NCBI GenBank assembly: GCA_000499405.2
Contig: HG738140.1
Coordinates: forward strand, 1,265,272-1,329,271
Direction of reading: 5' to 3'
Length of the DNA stretch: 64,000 nucleotides
Source of the DNA: Onchocerca volvulus
Taxonomy: Eukaryota > Nematoda > Chromadorea > Rhabditida > Onchocercidae
Every line of letters starts with the position of its first letter. Positions within the stretch are counted from its first letter, which is position 1. Below the pieces are notes generated by a model. The model was not told the DNA's origin and made no database searches. It worked only from the letters and a program-made list of their open reading frames with translations. The position numbers and the translations under genes are program-made. Below, piece by piece: positions 39,685 through 52,971 of the stretch.

Positions 39685-42600
39685 TTACTGATTTCCTCCT
39701 TGTGGTTGCTGTTGCTGCCAATAACTGAAATATATAAAAAAAATAATGAAGCAAAAGCAAAAAATATTTTATTTAATCCTCATTAAAAAGTTTAGGACTA
39801 TACAGATAATAATCCAGAACAACAGTGAAATTCTTTCATTTTAAAAAGCTTCAATTCTTACAAAATACAAATTTCGCTCTGCTTCTTGAGATACTGGAGA
39901 CTTTCGGACTATTAGTCTTTTAGGCAAGACGTATTTAGACTTAATTCTCTCCTCCATAAATAAAGTGTTGAAACTCAAAAGTTTGTAATAATAATCGTAA
40001 TGTCAAATCCAAATATACCTCTGCCACTGTTGCTGAACGAGCTGTGGATTGCTGTAATATTGTTGATAATAATTCCAGTACTGCTGCTGCGCCGCAGCAC
40101 TACCACCTGGAGCAGCTGATGCACCATTTCCATAACCATAGGCTCCATAACCACCATAATTTGCATACGCTTGCGCTTGATTGTACGCAGTGGCTTGCTG
40201 GTTATGACCCTAAGAAAACACTTTTAGAACTAATACTTAGATACTCAAAACTTAATTTCTAAATAATGATTTGAATCAAAGAAAACCTGAATTTATATTT
40301 TAGTGTTCGCATCTCAACTTTGCTTAATCTCCTGCCCGCAATGCAAAATATTAACACTAGTACTTTGAAACTATGACTATAGCATAATGGAATGTATGGA
40401 AAGTAAAATCATGTTAAAAATAGCATTTGTCATTAAACAGCAATCAATCTGACTAATCAGGCAGAAACAAAAACTTACAATCTATAAAAGCCATTGACGA
40501 CTTACCTCAGGTGTTCTTCCCCAAGAACATTTTATATTCTGACCACAAAGTTCCTGTCCATTCATTTTGCAAATGGCATTACAAGCAGAATCCTTTTTGT
40601 CGAAACGCACAAATGCATATCCCTGTGATTTAAAGATTCGGACTTCTAGGATACGGCCGAATTTGTCAAATGCTGCTCGCAGATCTTCATCTAAAAAAAA
40701 AAAAAAAAAAGTACAGAAATCATTGCTTAAATCTCTTAATAAAATAAATATTCATAGTCACCATAATAAATGCATATTCCTACAAATTTTTAATATCTTT
40801 CTAAACTTTCTACAAAAAGAAATGGAAAACTAAGTAATCAAAAACAAGTTGGCAGAACCAAATATAACAATTACTGCTAAGTCTTATCCAAATAACTTTC
40901 CAAATTCTCATTAAATTGTAGGAGCACAAATACATCTCGAACTTTTACGGCTCAAGAAATAATTGTGCTACAAAAACTTTGATATTATTGCACTTTTCTG
41001 ACACTAACCATGCGATAATGCTTCATAAATGCACCAAAACGGCCCATTATAGCAGCAACACAGGTAAGCTCTTACGAAGTGCTTTTATATCCAGTTAATT
41101 ATTATGCCCAAGGATACTAATAGTCAACTACTTTCATAATATGCTCAGTGACTTACCGTTAGCACTAGAATTAACATTTCCGACGTAGACAGATGTATTG
41201 TCCGGGCCTGTCTGATTATAGACGTCATCGTAATTCAACTCTGTGCGTCCATACTGTCCATCACCAGCACCAGTACCAGTTGGTTTACGTGTTGCCCAAT
41301 TTGTGCGAATTGTTCGCCGTCCCAGCCACTGACCATTCATTTGTTCTATTGCTCGTTCCGCCTCCTGTAAGTGAAAATGATTCATTTACTTTTTGTTGAA
41401 AATGTCCTGTTTTTCTTATATCTGGCTGGCACATTTGATAATCGAAAATGCATAATGTCTATTTCAACAGATACTTTTCAAAATCATAGAGCACAGAACT
41501 GTATCAGGGTACAAAAAAAAAGAATAATAGCAATTTAAAATTCAGCATTCTCCAAAACAGTAGTAATACTGGCAATGCTTAAAGTCCATCACGGAGATAT
41601 CATCATAAAAATGCGAATCATACACGAAGATTAAAAAATTTACTTCTCTCTTTGGATAGGAAACAAATCCATAGCCTTTTGATTTCAAAGTTGTTGCATC
41701 TCTAATTACTTTTGCATCCCTGCAATAGACAAAAAAAATAAAATGACCTGTAGATATACAATTACAGTGACTATTACAGCCTTTACAATCATCTTTCTTA
41801 AAAAAATATTTTAAGTTTAATAAATTATAAATGAAATGAAGAGGCAAAAAACTTACGAAACTTCTCCAAATGGAGCGAATGCATCTTTCAGTGCCTTGTT
41901 ATCAACTTCCGGTGACAAATCGCCAACAAATACATGAAAGTGTTTGCTGGTATCTACTTTGGCTTGTGATCCCGGTTCCGTGGCCCAGTTTACTTTCATT
42001 TCCTAAAGTTTTTATTCTTAAATTAGACATCCTCTAAATATAATATGTTTTAAAATGATCGAATTGCACATTATCCGTTTCATATTTAATTTTCGAATAT
42101 ATACTTCGATCTTAGCGTAATCTTCCTAAAAAAAGAATAAATTTCTATTTTGGAAAAAAAGATATAAATAATTAATTTACACTGTAAAATTATAGAGTAC
42201 AGTTAAAGTTCTATACGGCTAGATTTCTGAATCATGTTAGGTAGAGCACAATAATTTAAATCCAGTAATAACTAGCTTTACGTTTCAATTGTCAATCTGA
42301 CAATGAAAGCTTTTTATTCCTCCTCAACATACACCAGATTTTTCAAATATCACTGCTGAATAATCACAAATTTCAACACTTCAAAATGCAACACAGAGCT
42401 GCAATAACAAAAGACTTTTGGCTTAGCTATGCAAAATTTTGCTTTTGAACAAACCTTTTCCAAAAGCACTCTTTTGTTCATTGCCTGCAATGCTTGTGCA
42501 GCAGTGTAATGATCAGCAAATTCCACGAAAGCATAAGGATCATTGGTTCCCTGCAAAATGAATGTAAAAAACAACTGAGGTTATGTGCTTTAATTTGCTT

Positions 42601-45076
42601 TGACGCTGTTACATTTCTGCCTTCAATTCCGAGCAGAAAAAATTCATAACAAAAATTTAGAAATAATTCGAAATATATAAAATCGAAGGATCTAAAAATG
42701 AAACAGCATCAGATGTTGTTTTGTATTTGATACTCACCTGTTTCCTTTTAATTGACAACATAATTTACCTTACTCGTACTTACTGCTACTACTACTTATA
42801 CCATAACCTCTTTCTATCCTGAGGTAATTGGAATCGGGATACTGCATAATGCCATCGGATACTTACCTTTTTGTTGGGTAATGAGTCTCAAGGCTATTTG
42901 ATTTTTTTCTAATGAATGTGCACAATTTTTCTTTTTTTTTTTAATAAATAGAAATTGAAGAAAATTTGACAATAATAAAAAGAAGGAAAGCGAATGAATG
43001 AAGTGAAAAAGAATGAAAAAAACTCAAAGGTATAATGAAAAAGATGAAATAATTAAATTTGAAAAATTGGTACTTAGCCAAAGAGCGCGAAATGCCCCGG
43101 CATGTTTGTGAATTAGAGTCTGTGTATATGAGACAACTTGAGTACACTCTCCCTGTTCTCCAAATATTCACATATTCATATCAGATCCACATCCTGTTTG
43201 TGAGATGTGCAATAAAGTAGTAACAGTGGTAGTTGTAGTAGCAATTAGCATGAAGTAGTCCTTATCAACAACGCCATGTGTATATCTCCCTTATTATCTG
43301 CATACATATCATATCACGTCCGATTTCTCTTTTTCTATTGAAAGGAGAAAAATTCAAAATTCTTTACAATAATAAATGTACCAGAAAGTGTAATAAGAAT
43401 GAATGCGGAAAAAATGAAAAAAATTTGAATAAGAAAAAACAAAGAAGCGTCGCTACCCACCAAAGCGGACGTGAATGATATTGTAAACAATAACAAGTTA
43501 CAAAAAGAATGCACATAATTCTCTCAAATATCTCAAACTTTTAAATTATTACAACTCTAAAACTCTAAAAAAAAAATGAAAAACGTACATCAAAGATGAC
43601 TTTTGTTTTCGTTACAGCACCAATTTGTCCAAATAATGTGGTAATAAAGTCCTCAGTTATACTTGGATCCAAATTTCCAACATAGCTGAAATTATACCAT
43701 AGAGGCAACAATGTCGTCTAAAATTTGATGAATGATAACAGATATATGTTGTAAACATTCAGTACAGTGAAATTTCACTCTAAATATTTTATATCAATAA
43801 AAAAAGAAACTTGAAGTATAATAAAGGCCAGAAAGAAACATACACAGTTCTTGGTTGATGATCTTCGCTACCAGTATCGAATCCAGCATTCTGTGCTGCT
43901 TGGAAATGATAACGGGCATTATAAGCTCCTCCTGAGCTGGCGCAACTACCACCTCCACCAGTTCCCGGACCCATCACACTTTGCATCATGCCTGTTTCAT
44001 CATGTCCATAAGGAGTGGCTACTTGTTGTCCATAACCATATGCTCCATAGCCGTACGAATTAAACTGCAAGACGGAAAATAAGAATTCAAAAATAAATAA
44101 ATTCTATTTTGTATGATACATTAAAGAAATTAAATATTATCTACATTGTGAACCATTATGGAATATCTAATGTCATTCATCTTTGTCTAATAGTGATGGA
44201 TTAAATTTAAAGTACATGAATCCTTCCTAAATTTTATGACAAATATTCTCTTGAAATTATAATCTGAATATCCTTTTTTTTATTTTTGCATGACAGCCAA
44301 TGTTCACGCTAACGGAAGAGTCAATAAAAATTGTCCAACTACGTCTCATTCACGTTTATATACACTCAACTAAGATCAAATCGTTCAACTGGTTGATGAT
44401 CATGTGGTTGATGTGTTTTCAAATTACATGAATATCTTTGACGACAATACTGTTAGAAAATCTTGCGACGACACTCACTTTTCACAAATAAGCAGAAGGA
44501 TGAAAACTTAAGGAAGATTAGGGCGACATCTAGCAAGTCAATAAGTACACGTACCTCCTTTCGTACTCGTTTCGTCACTTGATTAGGTATGGGATCATCA
44601 GCGTTTCTCTTCATCTTAGAAAAGCGTTATATTCGCTATCAGTTACTATGTGCTACACTAGTACTTTCGTTATGATAGCAATTATATATGATTGTTTTTC
44701 AACAATATCATCATACAAAAAGAAAGGGAGGTCAAAGGGTAGGTCATTGTTGCACGCGATGACTACGAATATATATGCATCGTTCCCTCTGAACTGAGCA
44801 TTTATCAAGCGACTGATCCTTGGGTTCTTCTTCATCCCTTTCTCGCAATCTCTCAACTAGTTCTATTACTTTGTCTAACAATCCATTTACTTATATAAAC
44901 TTTACTTTGTCTCGCTTATAGCTTACTTTATTTTGCCATACTTTATTGCTTATTATATCTTTAAGTTTTCTTACTTTTGTCAAAACTTTAATTTAAATTA
45001 CAATGAATTAATCTTTCGTTTTTATTTTCAATGCAAAAAAAAAAAAAAAAAAAAGGGAAAGATAACTTACAGACAT
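39685..45076 (-). CDS. TIA-1/TIAR-like RNA-binding protein, three RRMs
   Basis: A complete ten-exon model of 421 aa, all in phase: 45076-45071 (Met-Ser only), 44064-43844, 43685-43589, 42550-42455, 42002-41857, 41719-41644, 41364-41157, 40690-40506, 40209-40019, 39724-39685. TIA-1/TIAR proteins bind U-rich RNA, regulate splicing and translation, and nucleate stress granules. RRM1 has VYVGNL (76-81) and PYAFVEF (113-119); RRM2 has HVFVGDL (163-169) and KGYGFVSY (203-210); RRM3 has VYVGNV (273-278) and QGYAFVRF (306-313). The C-terminus (about 346-421) is Gln/Tyr/Gly-rich and prion-like, ending [13 protein letters not shown] Tyr/Gly-rich segment also precedes RRM1 ([12 protein letters not shown]), which the mammalian proteins lack. 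A minus-strand AATAAA lies five bases after the stop. The family is certain; the two-codon first exon rests on phase and its GTAAGT donor. Confidence 0.93.
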
Positions 45077-45234
45077 TGTCGTTATGTGTAAACGGAACTA
45101 ACTGTACTGTATTAATCGACAACTGAAAATAACATTAACTTTTAGCGTGCGAAACGTCAAATAGCGACAGTGTTGTTGGAGAATATATGCCAAGAAATAT
45201 AAACGCGATATTCTTTCTTTTTTTTTTTTCTTTT

Positions 45235-45254
45235 NNNNNNNNNNNNNNNNNNNN
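45235..45254. other. assembly gap (20 N)
   Basis: Twenty N flanked by poly-T on the left and poly-A on the right, about 160 bases upstream of the TIAR start codon. The decayed copy of this region at 56.5-57.3 kb has about 300 bases of sequence at the corresponding place, so the true gap may be longer than 20. Confidence 0.95.
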
Positions 45255-45642
45255 AAAAAAAAAAAAAAAAAATCATTCCCTCGAAACCGAAACAAAGATT
45301 TTGCTCGTGCTCTCTTCAAAAATTTGCAAAAAAACATGTGGAAGATACTTCCCCACAACAGCAACGGTGCCCTCCAAAATGTATCCTCCAAGTTGACCCC
45401 TTCTTCACCTTCTTATTCCTAAATGTCACCTTTCCCTCACAGAGCGCTGATGTCATCCTTGCAACGTTAACTAACTATCCCGGTCTGAAATTTACATCCC
45501 ACACTAATCAATATATGCAATTTCACACAAAATATGTGCATTGAAAATTTAAAATTACCAGATTTTATTTCTATTTTGGTATAATAAAATGCATGGAATG
45601 GATGAAAAAGATACAGTAAGATTTTTACTTATTCTATCAGGG

Positions 45643-45710
45643 ATACGTGCAAAAAAGGAGATGTGAAGACCGTTATACGTGCAAAAAAGGAGGTATGGAA
45701 ATCGTTTAGA
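45643..45710. repeat. two-copy 32-bp tandem repeat
   Basis: 'atacgtgcaaaaaaggag' followed by '(a/g)t(g/a)tg(a/g)a' and '(c/t)cgtt' occurs at 45643 and 45675, head to tail with several substitutions. Confidence 0.75.
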
Positions 45711-45818
45711 TACAGAGATGACGCCTTCCTGATAAAAAGGAAAAAAAAAAACAAAATTCTTCATGATTGTAGTTCACAATGACGTTTAGTATATGTTAAA
45801 TCGAAGAATATTCATCAA

Positions 45819-45942
45819 AGGGTTGATTACGTACTTCCATAATTATGGAAGTCTACATGAAGTCTTTATCCACGAGAGATTCGGCGTGAAACACGTCCGA
45901 ATCTCACGTGAACAAGACTTCTATATTTCATATAATCAAGCC
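45819..45942. repeat. inverted repeat / hairpin element of about 125 bp
   Basis: The left core 'gaagtctttatccacgagag' + 'attcggcgtg' (45859-45888) is nearly the reverse complement of 'cacgtccgaatctcacgtga' + 'acaagacttct' (45892-45922), with a loop of only a few bases. Outer bases 'agggttgatta' and 'taatcaagcct' also pair. The left arm carries an extra internal palindrome ('acttccataattatggaagt', 45833-45852). Could be a foldback element or a structured RNA. Confidence 0.6.
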
Positions 45943-46122
45943 TCTAATGAGTAATTCTTTGATTTTGAGCATTTAAACAAGAATTTGTTTTTTCGAGACA
46001 GACTGCAATGTTGATCGCAAGAGTATGTTATATTTAATTACATGAGTGATAATTCTGATAATTATCAGAATTTACACGTGGCACGTTTAGCATTTTTTTT
46101 TTGTTTCCGATATAGATCGAGG

Positions 46123-46241
46123 TCAATCAATTCATCGTTGATCAGATTTCTTGAATTTAGTCTGTTTACATATCGATGTCTACAGTTATCGCAATCAATC
46201 CATCGTTGATCAAATTTCTTAGATTTAGCTCATTCATATAT
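46123..46241. repeat. diverged direct repeat, 69-bp period
   Basis: 'caatcaattcatcgttgatc' + 'agatttcttgaatttag' at 46123 recurs as 'caatcaatccatcgttgatc' + 'aaatttcttagatttag' at 46192, with about 85% identity by eye. Non-coding. Confidence 0.6.
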
Positions 46242-49200
46242 GCGACCATTTCTATTATTGCGAATTCTTTTATGCTCTATACATTCTTAGTTTCGAATAG
46301 TTTACTATGCTTTTCGATATTTTTTACAAACTTGGCATTTCTACTTTATTTATTTCTTTATTTTTTTTTCCGGACTTATTTCTGTGTAGAGTGTCTTTCA
46401 TAAGAGTTCGATACTCTTTTTTATAAAGACATTAATTGCGGATTATATTTTTCTCTATTCCAAAAAAAACTATGGAGCTGCTTTTACAGTATATTTGACG
46501 ATCGAAATGGCTATTTACATGAAAGATTTCTGCAGTAAATGTAGACGAACTGAATAAGTTGAATGCTCAAAATAGCCAAGTAGAAATGCCGCAAAAGCGT
46601 ACTACAAAAATGGTATCATTGTTTTTTCTCATCATTGATTTTAATGACCTTGAAGATTTTTATATGATTTTTGATTTTATATGACCTATTTTTGTACGCG
46701 AGCTTTTTTGACCAGATATTTCTGGTCCATGTATTTCTGCTTGGAATATTGGATGATGTTTTCTCGTGTACAACTATTGCTTTAAAAATAATCAACGCTT
46801 ACGCACCAAAATTATCTTACTTTATCACTCACGAGATGTCGCATAAAGAAAGACAACTAGTTTAACTTGCAAATTATTTCGCTCTTCAACTTTCGCAATA
46901 ATTGCCTCAAATTAATATGAACCACGATTGAGAAATTTTTATTTCATACAATGAAAGGATAAATCGCCAGAATTTTTAACGTCTTTGCCGATCACTTCCA
47001 TTCACTTCTAACGGTTTATAAAATATCTATCCACAGTTGCTTAATAGATTGACATCCAGGTTATCAAGCTGATTTCTGAATGGAACAAGTTTCAAATTTC
47101 ATCTGAATTGAAATAATCCCCACTACTGATCCTGTTAATATCGCCGTTGCCTGTCTTCCAATCTCAACTTAGATTGGTAAACCGAATTATACGAAGATAT
47201 AAAATTGCGTGTTCGTTCTTTGGAATCTTTACTGGTTTACTGGCTTTAATAATTCGGTGAGACTGAGGGATTAGTGAAAACACTAATAAATAGAAAAAAA
47301 AAAAAAAAAACCAATGAACTCCTTTGAACTCACCTATTAGGAGCGAAAATAACAGAGTTAATTAGCAATTTTGTCCTCGCAAAGCAAACAGAAGCGATAG
47401 ATCTTGATATAAAATTACGATCTTTCCACATCGAACTATTTCGCAAATGATACACGAATCAGTAGCTGCTGTAGATAATGCGTCGCTGAATAGTTGAGTT
47501 AACGTTCCGTAACCTTAGAACTGCTAGTATCTTGAACAGAAGGTTTACTATGTACTTTAACCACAACAGGTTGATTATCAGCGTTAGGCTTCTTGTTATA
47601 ATCTTATGTGTTATAATTTTCATGTTATAATCTTTTATATAGCACTTGGTGCGGTCAGACAAAGCTTAAATCAAACTTCCTCTCAAGCCTTCTTTGAATA
47701 ATTTCAAGATGCAAGTTTTCTAAAAACCCACAATGAAATCCATAGCTTAGCGCATTCAAAGTCTTAGTATCGAAAATAAAGCTCGCATCATTTAAGTGTA
47801 ATTTCTGTGGCATTTTTCTTAAATATTTAAAGTTATCTGTTTTGTCAGGGAAAATACTACAAAATACCACAGAATATACTTTTTCAAAACCTGGCAATGC
47901 CTTATTGCATGGTATTTTCTATTCGGTAATAGTGTCTCTCACTTTATAAGTGAATTGTACTTCCACGTTCGTATAAGTTTACTGTACTGCATTAAAATTA
48001 CATTGCATGCTCAAAAAAAAACTTGCCTAATTTATTGTCAATTTCTCGTGTATTTGCAATGTCAGCAGTAATATTAAGTTTTTTATATAGAAAAAAAAAA
48101 ACATGCAAACCTGATAACAATATCAATTTTTATATTTGCATGCATTACAGACTTTTCTCATAGATACTAGCACGTGCATGAAAAGTCTAACGCTTATAAT
48201 CAATTGTTGTCATATTAAAATCTCAAAATGTAAGAAAGCAAATTCATACGAAAAATTTCAATAAACACTTCTCTTTTTATTTGAACGCATTTATTTTGCA
48301 TTCGGCAATTTCGAAGAATTCCGCTGTCACTTTATTTACTCCCATCAGTGACCAATTTAAAGTCCATTTAATAGTGTCTCGGATGGTAATATTTTTACCA
48401 AACTGGAAATAAATTATTTTTCTGAGATTTTCCAAGGTCAAGAGCCACTTTTGCAATCAGTTTTTTGTCAATAATTTTGTTCATTTACAAACAAAAACTT
48501 GTTCATATGAATTCATACCGGTTTAACTCATTTGACAGTGATAACAACATCCCTGATTCAAAATAGATTTTGAGACTAAAACTTTCTAATCAATTAATTC
48601 AATGAGTTTAAGAATGAATGTTGTCTCATTGTAAAACATATCAACGAGTCGCTTGATGATGAAGCTGTGATTGTTACAATTGAAGCTAATTTTAATAGAT
48701 TTTCTCAAATTCAAATCAAGTCAATGCAAATAAAATTCATTAGCAAATGTTGATCTTCCTCCGATGTTCATTAAATTCACTCCTATTCCAATAGGGTAAA
48801 AGCTATTGATAATACTAATCTCAGTTTTTCAATCGAAAAGATTCTTTATCTCTCATTGACAGATATTTACTGAGAGCAAAACGAGATGTATTATTCCTAA
48901 ATTGCTTTGGATTCGAATTCTTTCCGCAATTTCATCATACTAATGCAGGTATTAGACAAATGAAAAGTCATGCTTACAGCTATACCTATATTATCTCGGA
49001 GTCGAAAAACATCCAAAATCTTGTTCAACTGGATCAATTTGGAACATTTGAAACTTTCGCTTCTGCCAACAATACCCAATTCATGTTGAAGTTCTCTGTT
49101 GAAGTTCAAAATTTTTGCTTATGAAATGGTATTCGAATTTCAGATTACTGCTTTGTTCCAACAAATAAATTGAATACAATTAATATCTAACTAAATTGAA

Positions 49201-50821
49201 CACATTCAAATGCACTATAAAAGTAATATTGAGAGTTTATGTCCTCTCTTGTTTTTCATTCTATTCAGAATTCACCCACCGTATTATTTCTTGGTTATTC
49301 ACTTGGCACAGTCTCCGCCTGTTTCTAATCAACCGTATCAGGTGCTTATCACCACAAAATGGAAATAGCCAAATCTCAAATCATCCATCATTCCCGCCTT
49401 GCCAATATGGCTTCTTTTTCTCTGTTGTAAGGACCGCAGTCGAATAATAGAAGCTATGACAATGGTACCACTATTTACAGACAATTCTAATAATTCTGGT
49501 GTAACCCCAAACATTCATTCTTCAATCCACCATTCAGCACTTGATGTTTGGTGTAAAACCTTTCATTTGACTGATATTCATTTTTCATTTTTTAGCGCGG
49601 AGATATGATACCATTTGTTTATTGCGATATTTCCACATATATTGTACTTTCATGGCTACGTGCAATTCTGCGATGGCGCATCTTCCGACATATTTGAAAA
49701 TCTGTTACTGTTCTTTTTGTTTGTTTAACTTTTCGTTGTTCATTCAAATTTTCTTTTTTGGAAGCTTATTGCTGCGAACTTTAACTGTTATGATTGTCAA
49801 TAAATATTTGATATTTCAATAAAATACAAAAGCTTCCATATGTCGAGTTCCCGTTTACACGACCAATTTTTAGGGACTTTGAAAACAACACTTTTTCTCT
49901 CTTCTGGTTTCTGGGACATATGTATTACCATTTTTTGATTGATTAATATTTAAATTGTATCTCTGCCAACAATTATTTTAGTTTTAAAAGCTAAATATAA
50001 GGTAGCAAATGTCAAAAAATCCGAAAAATGACTCATTGTAAAAAAGGAGTGTTAAAGGTCAAGAAGCGCGAAGATAGACATGTTTACCGCCGAAACAATG
50101 AACAAAAGCATAAGATGTTTCCCGCCAAAACGATAAAGCACACACTGGATATCGGGAGAGAAGGAAGAGTGTTTTTTAAGAACTAATTTTTTCTTTCTTT
50201 TTTGCTTTTTTTGTCTTATATTTATGTTATGTGATAGAAAGCTAACTTTTTTTGACTCGCAGACAACAAATTCGAAAGAATTTAAAAGTCCAGATTTTAG
50301 AACAGAATCAGTTCTGTTTGGAGCAACAGCGGGAGTCTTCTAAAAGCGTTTTGGACCAATCAACAGCAAGCTTTAAAAGAGTTTCTGCACCGATACAGCG
50401 ACGGCTTCTATAAATCGACATCCAAGGACTACTATTCTTCCCTACTACCAACAAAGGTAGAATAATCTAGTGATCAGTTTGCTTGGATATTCTTCAATAA
50501 TTCTACATATCATACAGGAAGATACACTTTTCCATCTATCAAGAAAACTTGATTACGTGCGAATTCGACTCTGATACAAAAAAATAAAATCAATTGTTCC
50601 GACAGCAAATTTAAATCGGACTATTTTTTTTTTTTTTTTTTTTTTTGTTAGAAATCAAATCGAGTGTTTATTACCAGTCTGACAAATGTACTACAAGGGA
50701 GAGCCAAAACTTTTTATTTTAATACCATAAGTGATTCAATAAAATTGAAAAGAATTATTTTAAATATTTGAAATAGAAATTGATAACTGAAGTACAATAG
50801 ATTATTTCGTTCAATTTTGCA

Positions 50822-52971
50822 TTAGGCAGCAGCCAACCATTTCGAAAGCGTTTGCGGTGGAGCTTTACCCTGAAATATTGAGAGAAAAACAATTTTTTTT
50901 TATAAAAATGCAAACAATTTGAGGATTCGGAATCAAACATTACATCACAAGGTATAGTTGTTTTCTTTTAAAAATATTTTAATTGCTGATCATTGTGGTT
51001 GACTGCTCTCCGTGAGTATGGAAAGAGCTTTCTAAATGGCAGTGTACTGAAGCATGAAATATAGCAATGAGATCGAACAAATATTTTTATCAAAAGCTAT
51101 ATAACTAATTTCAACACTGTGTTTAAGTGTTGAGTTGATGTTTATGGTATTTCTAGGACTTAGAAAGGAAATTTCGATGAAATCCTCCATAAATAAGAAA
51201 AAAAATTAAAAATTTGAATCTAAGATTAAATAAAATAAAATTCTTACCGAAACATCAGCTCGGCCATTTTTGGTAATAACGGTACCATCGGATTTGATCA
51301 CAATAAGCATAGGGATTCCAGCAATTTCGTACTTATTTTTCAGTTTCCTCAAAATGAAAAAATGAAAATAAAAGTTAGCTCAGCAAATTTGCTTTTACAT
51401 TAATCTTAGAGCATCATGAAGTGATTAAGTCTATTCAAAAAAAAAAAAATTCCGCAAGTGGATAAAAGTGTATATAAACAATTCTTGCATAAATTAAGTG
51501 ATAATTCCACAGAGGATACAGGATTACAGTATTCAGTGGTAAAATTCTTTCTCACTTTCCCAAGAGTAAGCAATTTTATTTTCAAACTTTTAACGTAAAC
51601 ATAGAAGAAAATTTCTATTATCTATTATACCGTATTAAGTCAATTGTCTAGAAAAAACTAAAGCTATATTAATTATAACAGCAGTAAGTCTTCAATCCAA
51701 AAAACAAACTCGATGTCATCGGAACCAAAAGGAATGTGATACCAATCGCCATGTGATTCTTTTAGATAGTTATTCAAATCCTTTTCTGAATGGTCCAGTG
51801 AGACAAACACTATTTCAAATCGTTCATCCTCTACTTCTTCGTAAAATTCCTGAATATGTTAAAGATGCAATTAATATCCATACATTTATAAATGAAATTA
51901 AATTTGGGAAGTCAAAAAGGATTTCTAGAAAAATTTTTTTTTAGAAATTTTGATTTAGTTTCTGTAGGATTCAGTTAACTCAGTTTCGTATTAATAATTT
52001 CAATTTTTAGAATGTCATAGGTTGATACAAAAAGAATAGCTATTTTTGCATTGTTAAACTTTTGCTGTCTCATATCAGGATGATTTCTTAAATAAATATT
52101 TCAAAATTAAAAGCTTCAGGAACCGAGTGAAATGGAATATAAACTTTATTTCACCAATATATCTAATCTCTCGTCATTAACTACCACTCCTTCAAGCGCC
52201 CCATATCTTTTTGCAAGAAAAATGTTCCGCAACAAAAGATGCAAAAAATGCTTTTCGAAATCATTAAAATGAAGTGAGGATTTCTATGCTAAAGGAATAA
52301 GCAAACTAGTCTCTCATTCAAAAACAAGATTGTTATGTTGATTATTTATTTAAAATATAATATATATATATATATAAAATATATATATATTTAAAATGTA
52401 TTGGAAAAAAAAAACATTTTTATTTCCCTCTTAAAAAAAATGTTCTATAAATATCTAAACAATTATTAAAAACACGGTTGTCAGAAATTTTGGCGGTTCC
52501 TATTTTGATTAATAAAAAGTATGCATATGAGCCCAATTATAATAATTTGAAATTCACAATCCCTTAGACCTTGTGAATTTTCATCAATCTGCTTAATTAT
52601 GAAAATTGAAAATTTAAAAATCACTTTTAGAATCGGCGTAAATTGTCGGCACGGTGGGCACCAATGTGCTGAGAAATATAACGCCACAATTGTTTTGTTC
52701 TGAAATAACACTATTCTGAGAATGAATTTTTGCAGCATAATTTAAAGAAAAAAAAGATATTTCGACATCCTCTGCAGGTATAAAATAGTAATTCGACAAT
52801 AATAATTTCTCACTTATTTGCGCAAATGTTCTTTTTTTTTTTTCATTCGTATATTTTCAGAAAAACCATTTTAAAATGAACTGATAAATTACTTACGGCC
52901 AATGCATCGCTTCCTTTCTTTACAGCACCATCAGTTTTCTTCAAATAGACATCAGCCAATAGATCAGCCAT
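50822..52971 (-). CDS. tryparedoxin/nucleoredoxin-like thioredoxin-fold protein
   Basis: A complete five-exon gene of 145 aa, in phase: 52971-52897, 52699-52625, 51849-51710, 51347-51248, 50869-50822. The WCPPC active site (38-42) in the context ALYFSAHWCPPCRQFTP, the following EFYEEVEDERFEIVFVS strand-helix, DWYHIPFG and the cis-proline loop AGIPML (Pro109) are the hallmarks of the tryparedoxin/nucleoredoxin-like branch of thioredoxins, which reduce protein or peroxiredoxin disulfides in the cytosol. Length matches small single-domain nematode members. No signal peptide is seen. The acceptor of the fourth exon (TTTTGAG/G) is weaker than the rest; the other junctions are standard. Physiological substrate is unknown. 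Confidence 0.93.
52358..52392. repeat. AT microsatellite
   Basis: An alternating AT tract interrupted by 'aaaa', within an intron of the thioredoxin-like gene. Confidence 0.9.

Larger units (their letters stand above)
45077..50821. other. intergenic region between TIAR and thioredoxin-like genes
   Basis: No complete gene is supported. It contains the TIAR upstream region with the N gap, a 32-bp tandem repeat, an inverted repeat and a 69-bp period direct repeat (listed separately). Two minus-strand open frames have protein-like composition but no recognised domain: 47897-47655 ([22 protein letters not shown]) and 49109-48897 (ELQHELGIVGRSE, ILDVFRLRDN). They may be remnants of a retroelement; this is a guess. 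A CCAAT word (50354-50363, 'ggaccaatca') and a TATAAA-like word lie at 50350-50420 without an adjacent gene. Confidence 0.45.

Noticed and set aside
45098..45396. Frames crossing the N gap on both strands
   Set aside because: They depend on the gap and flanking homopolymers and overlap the TIAR upstream region.
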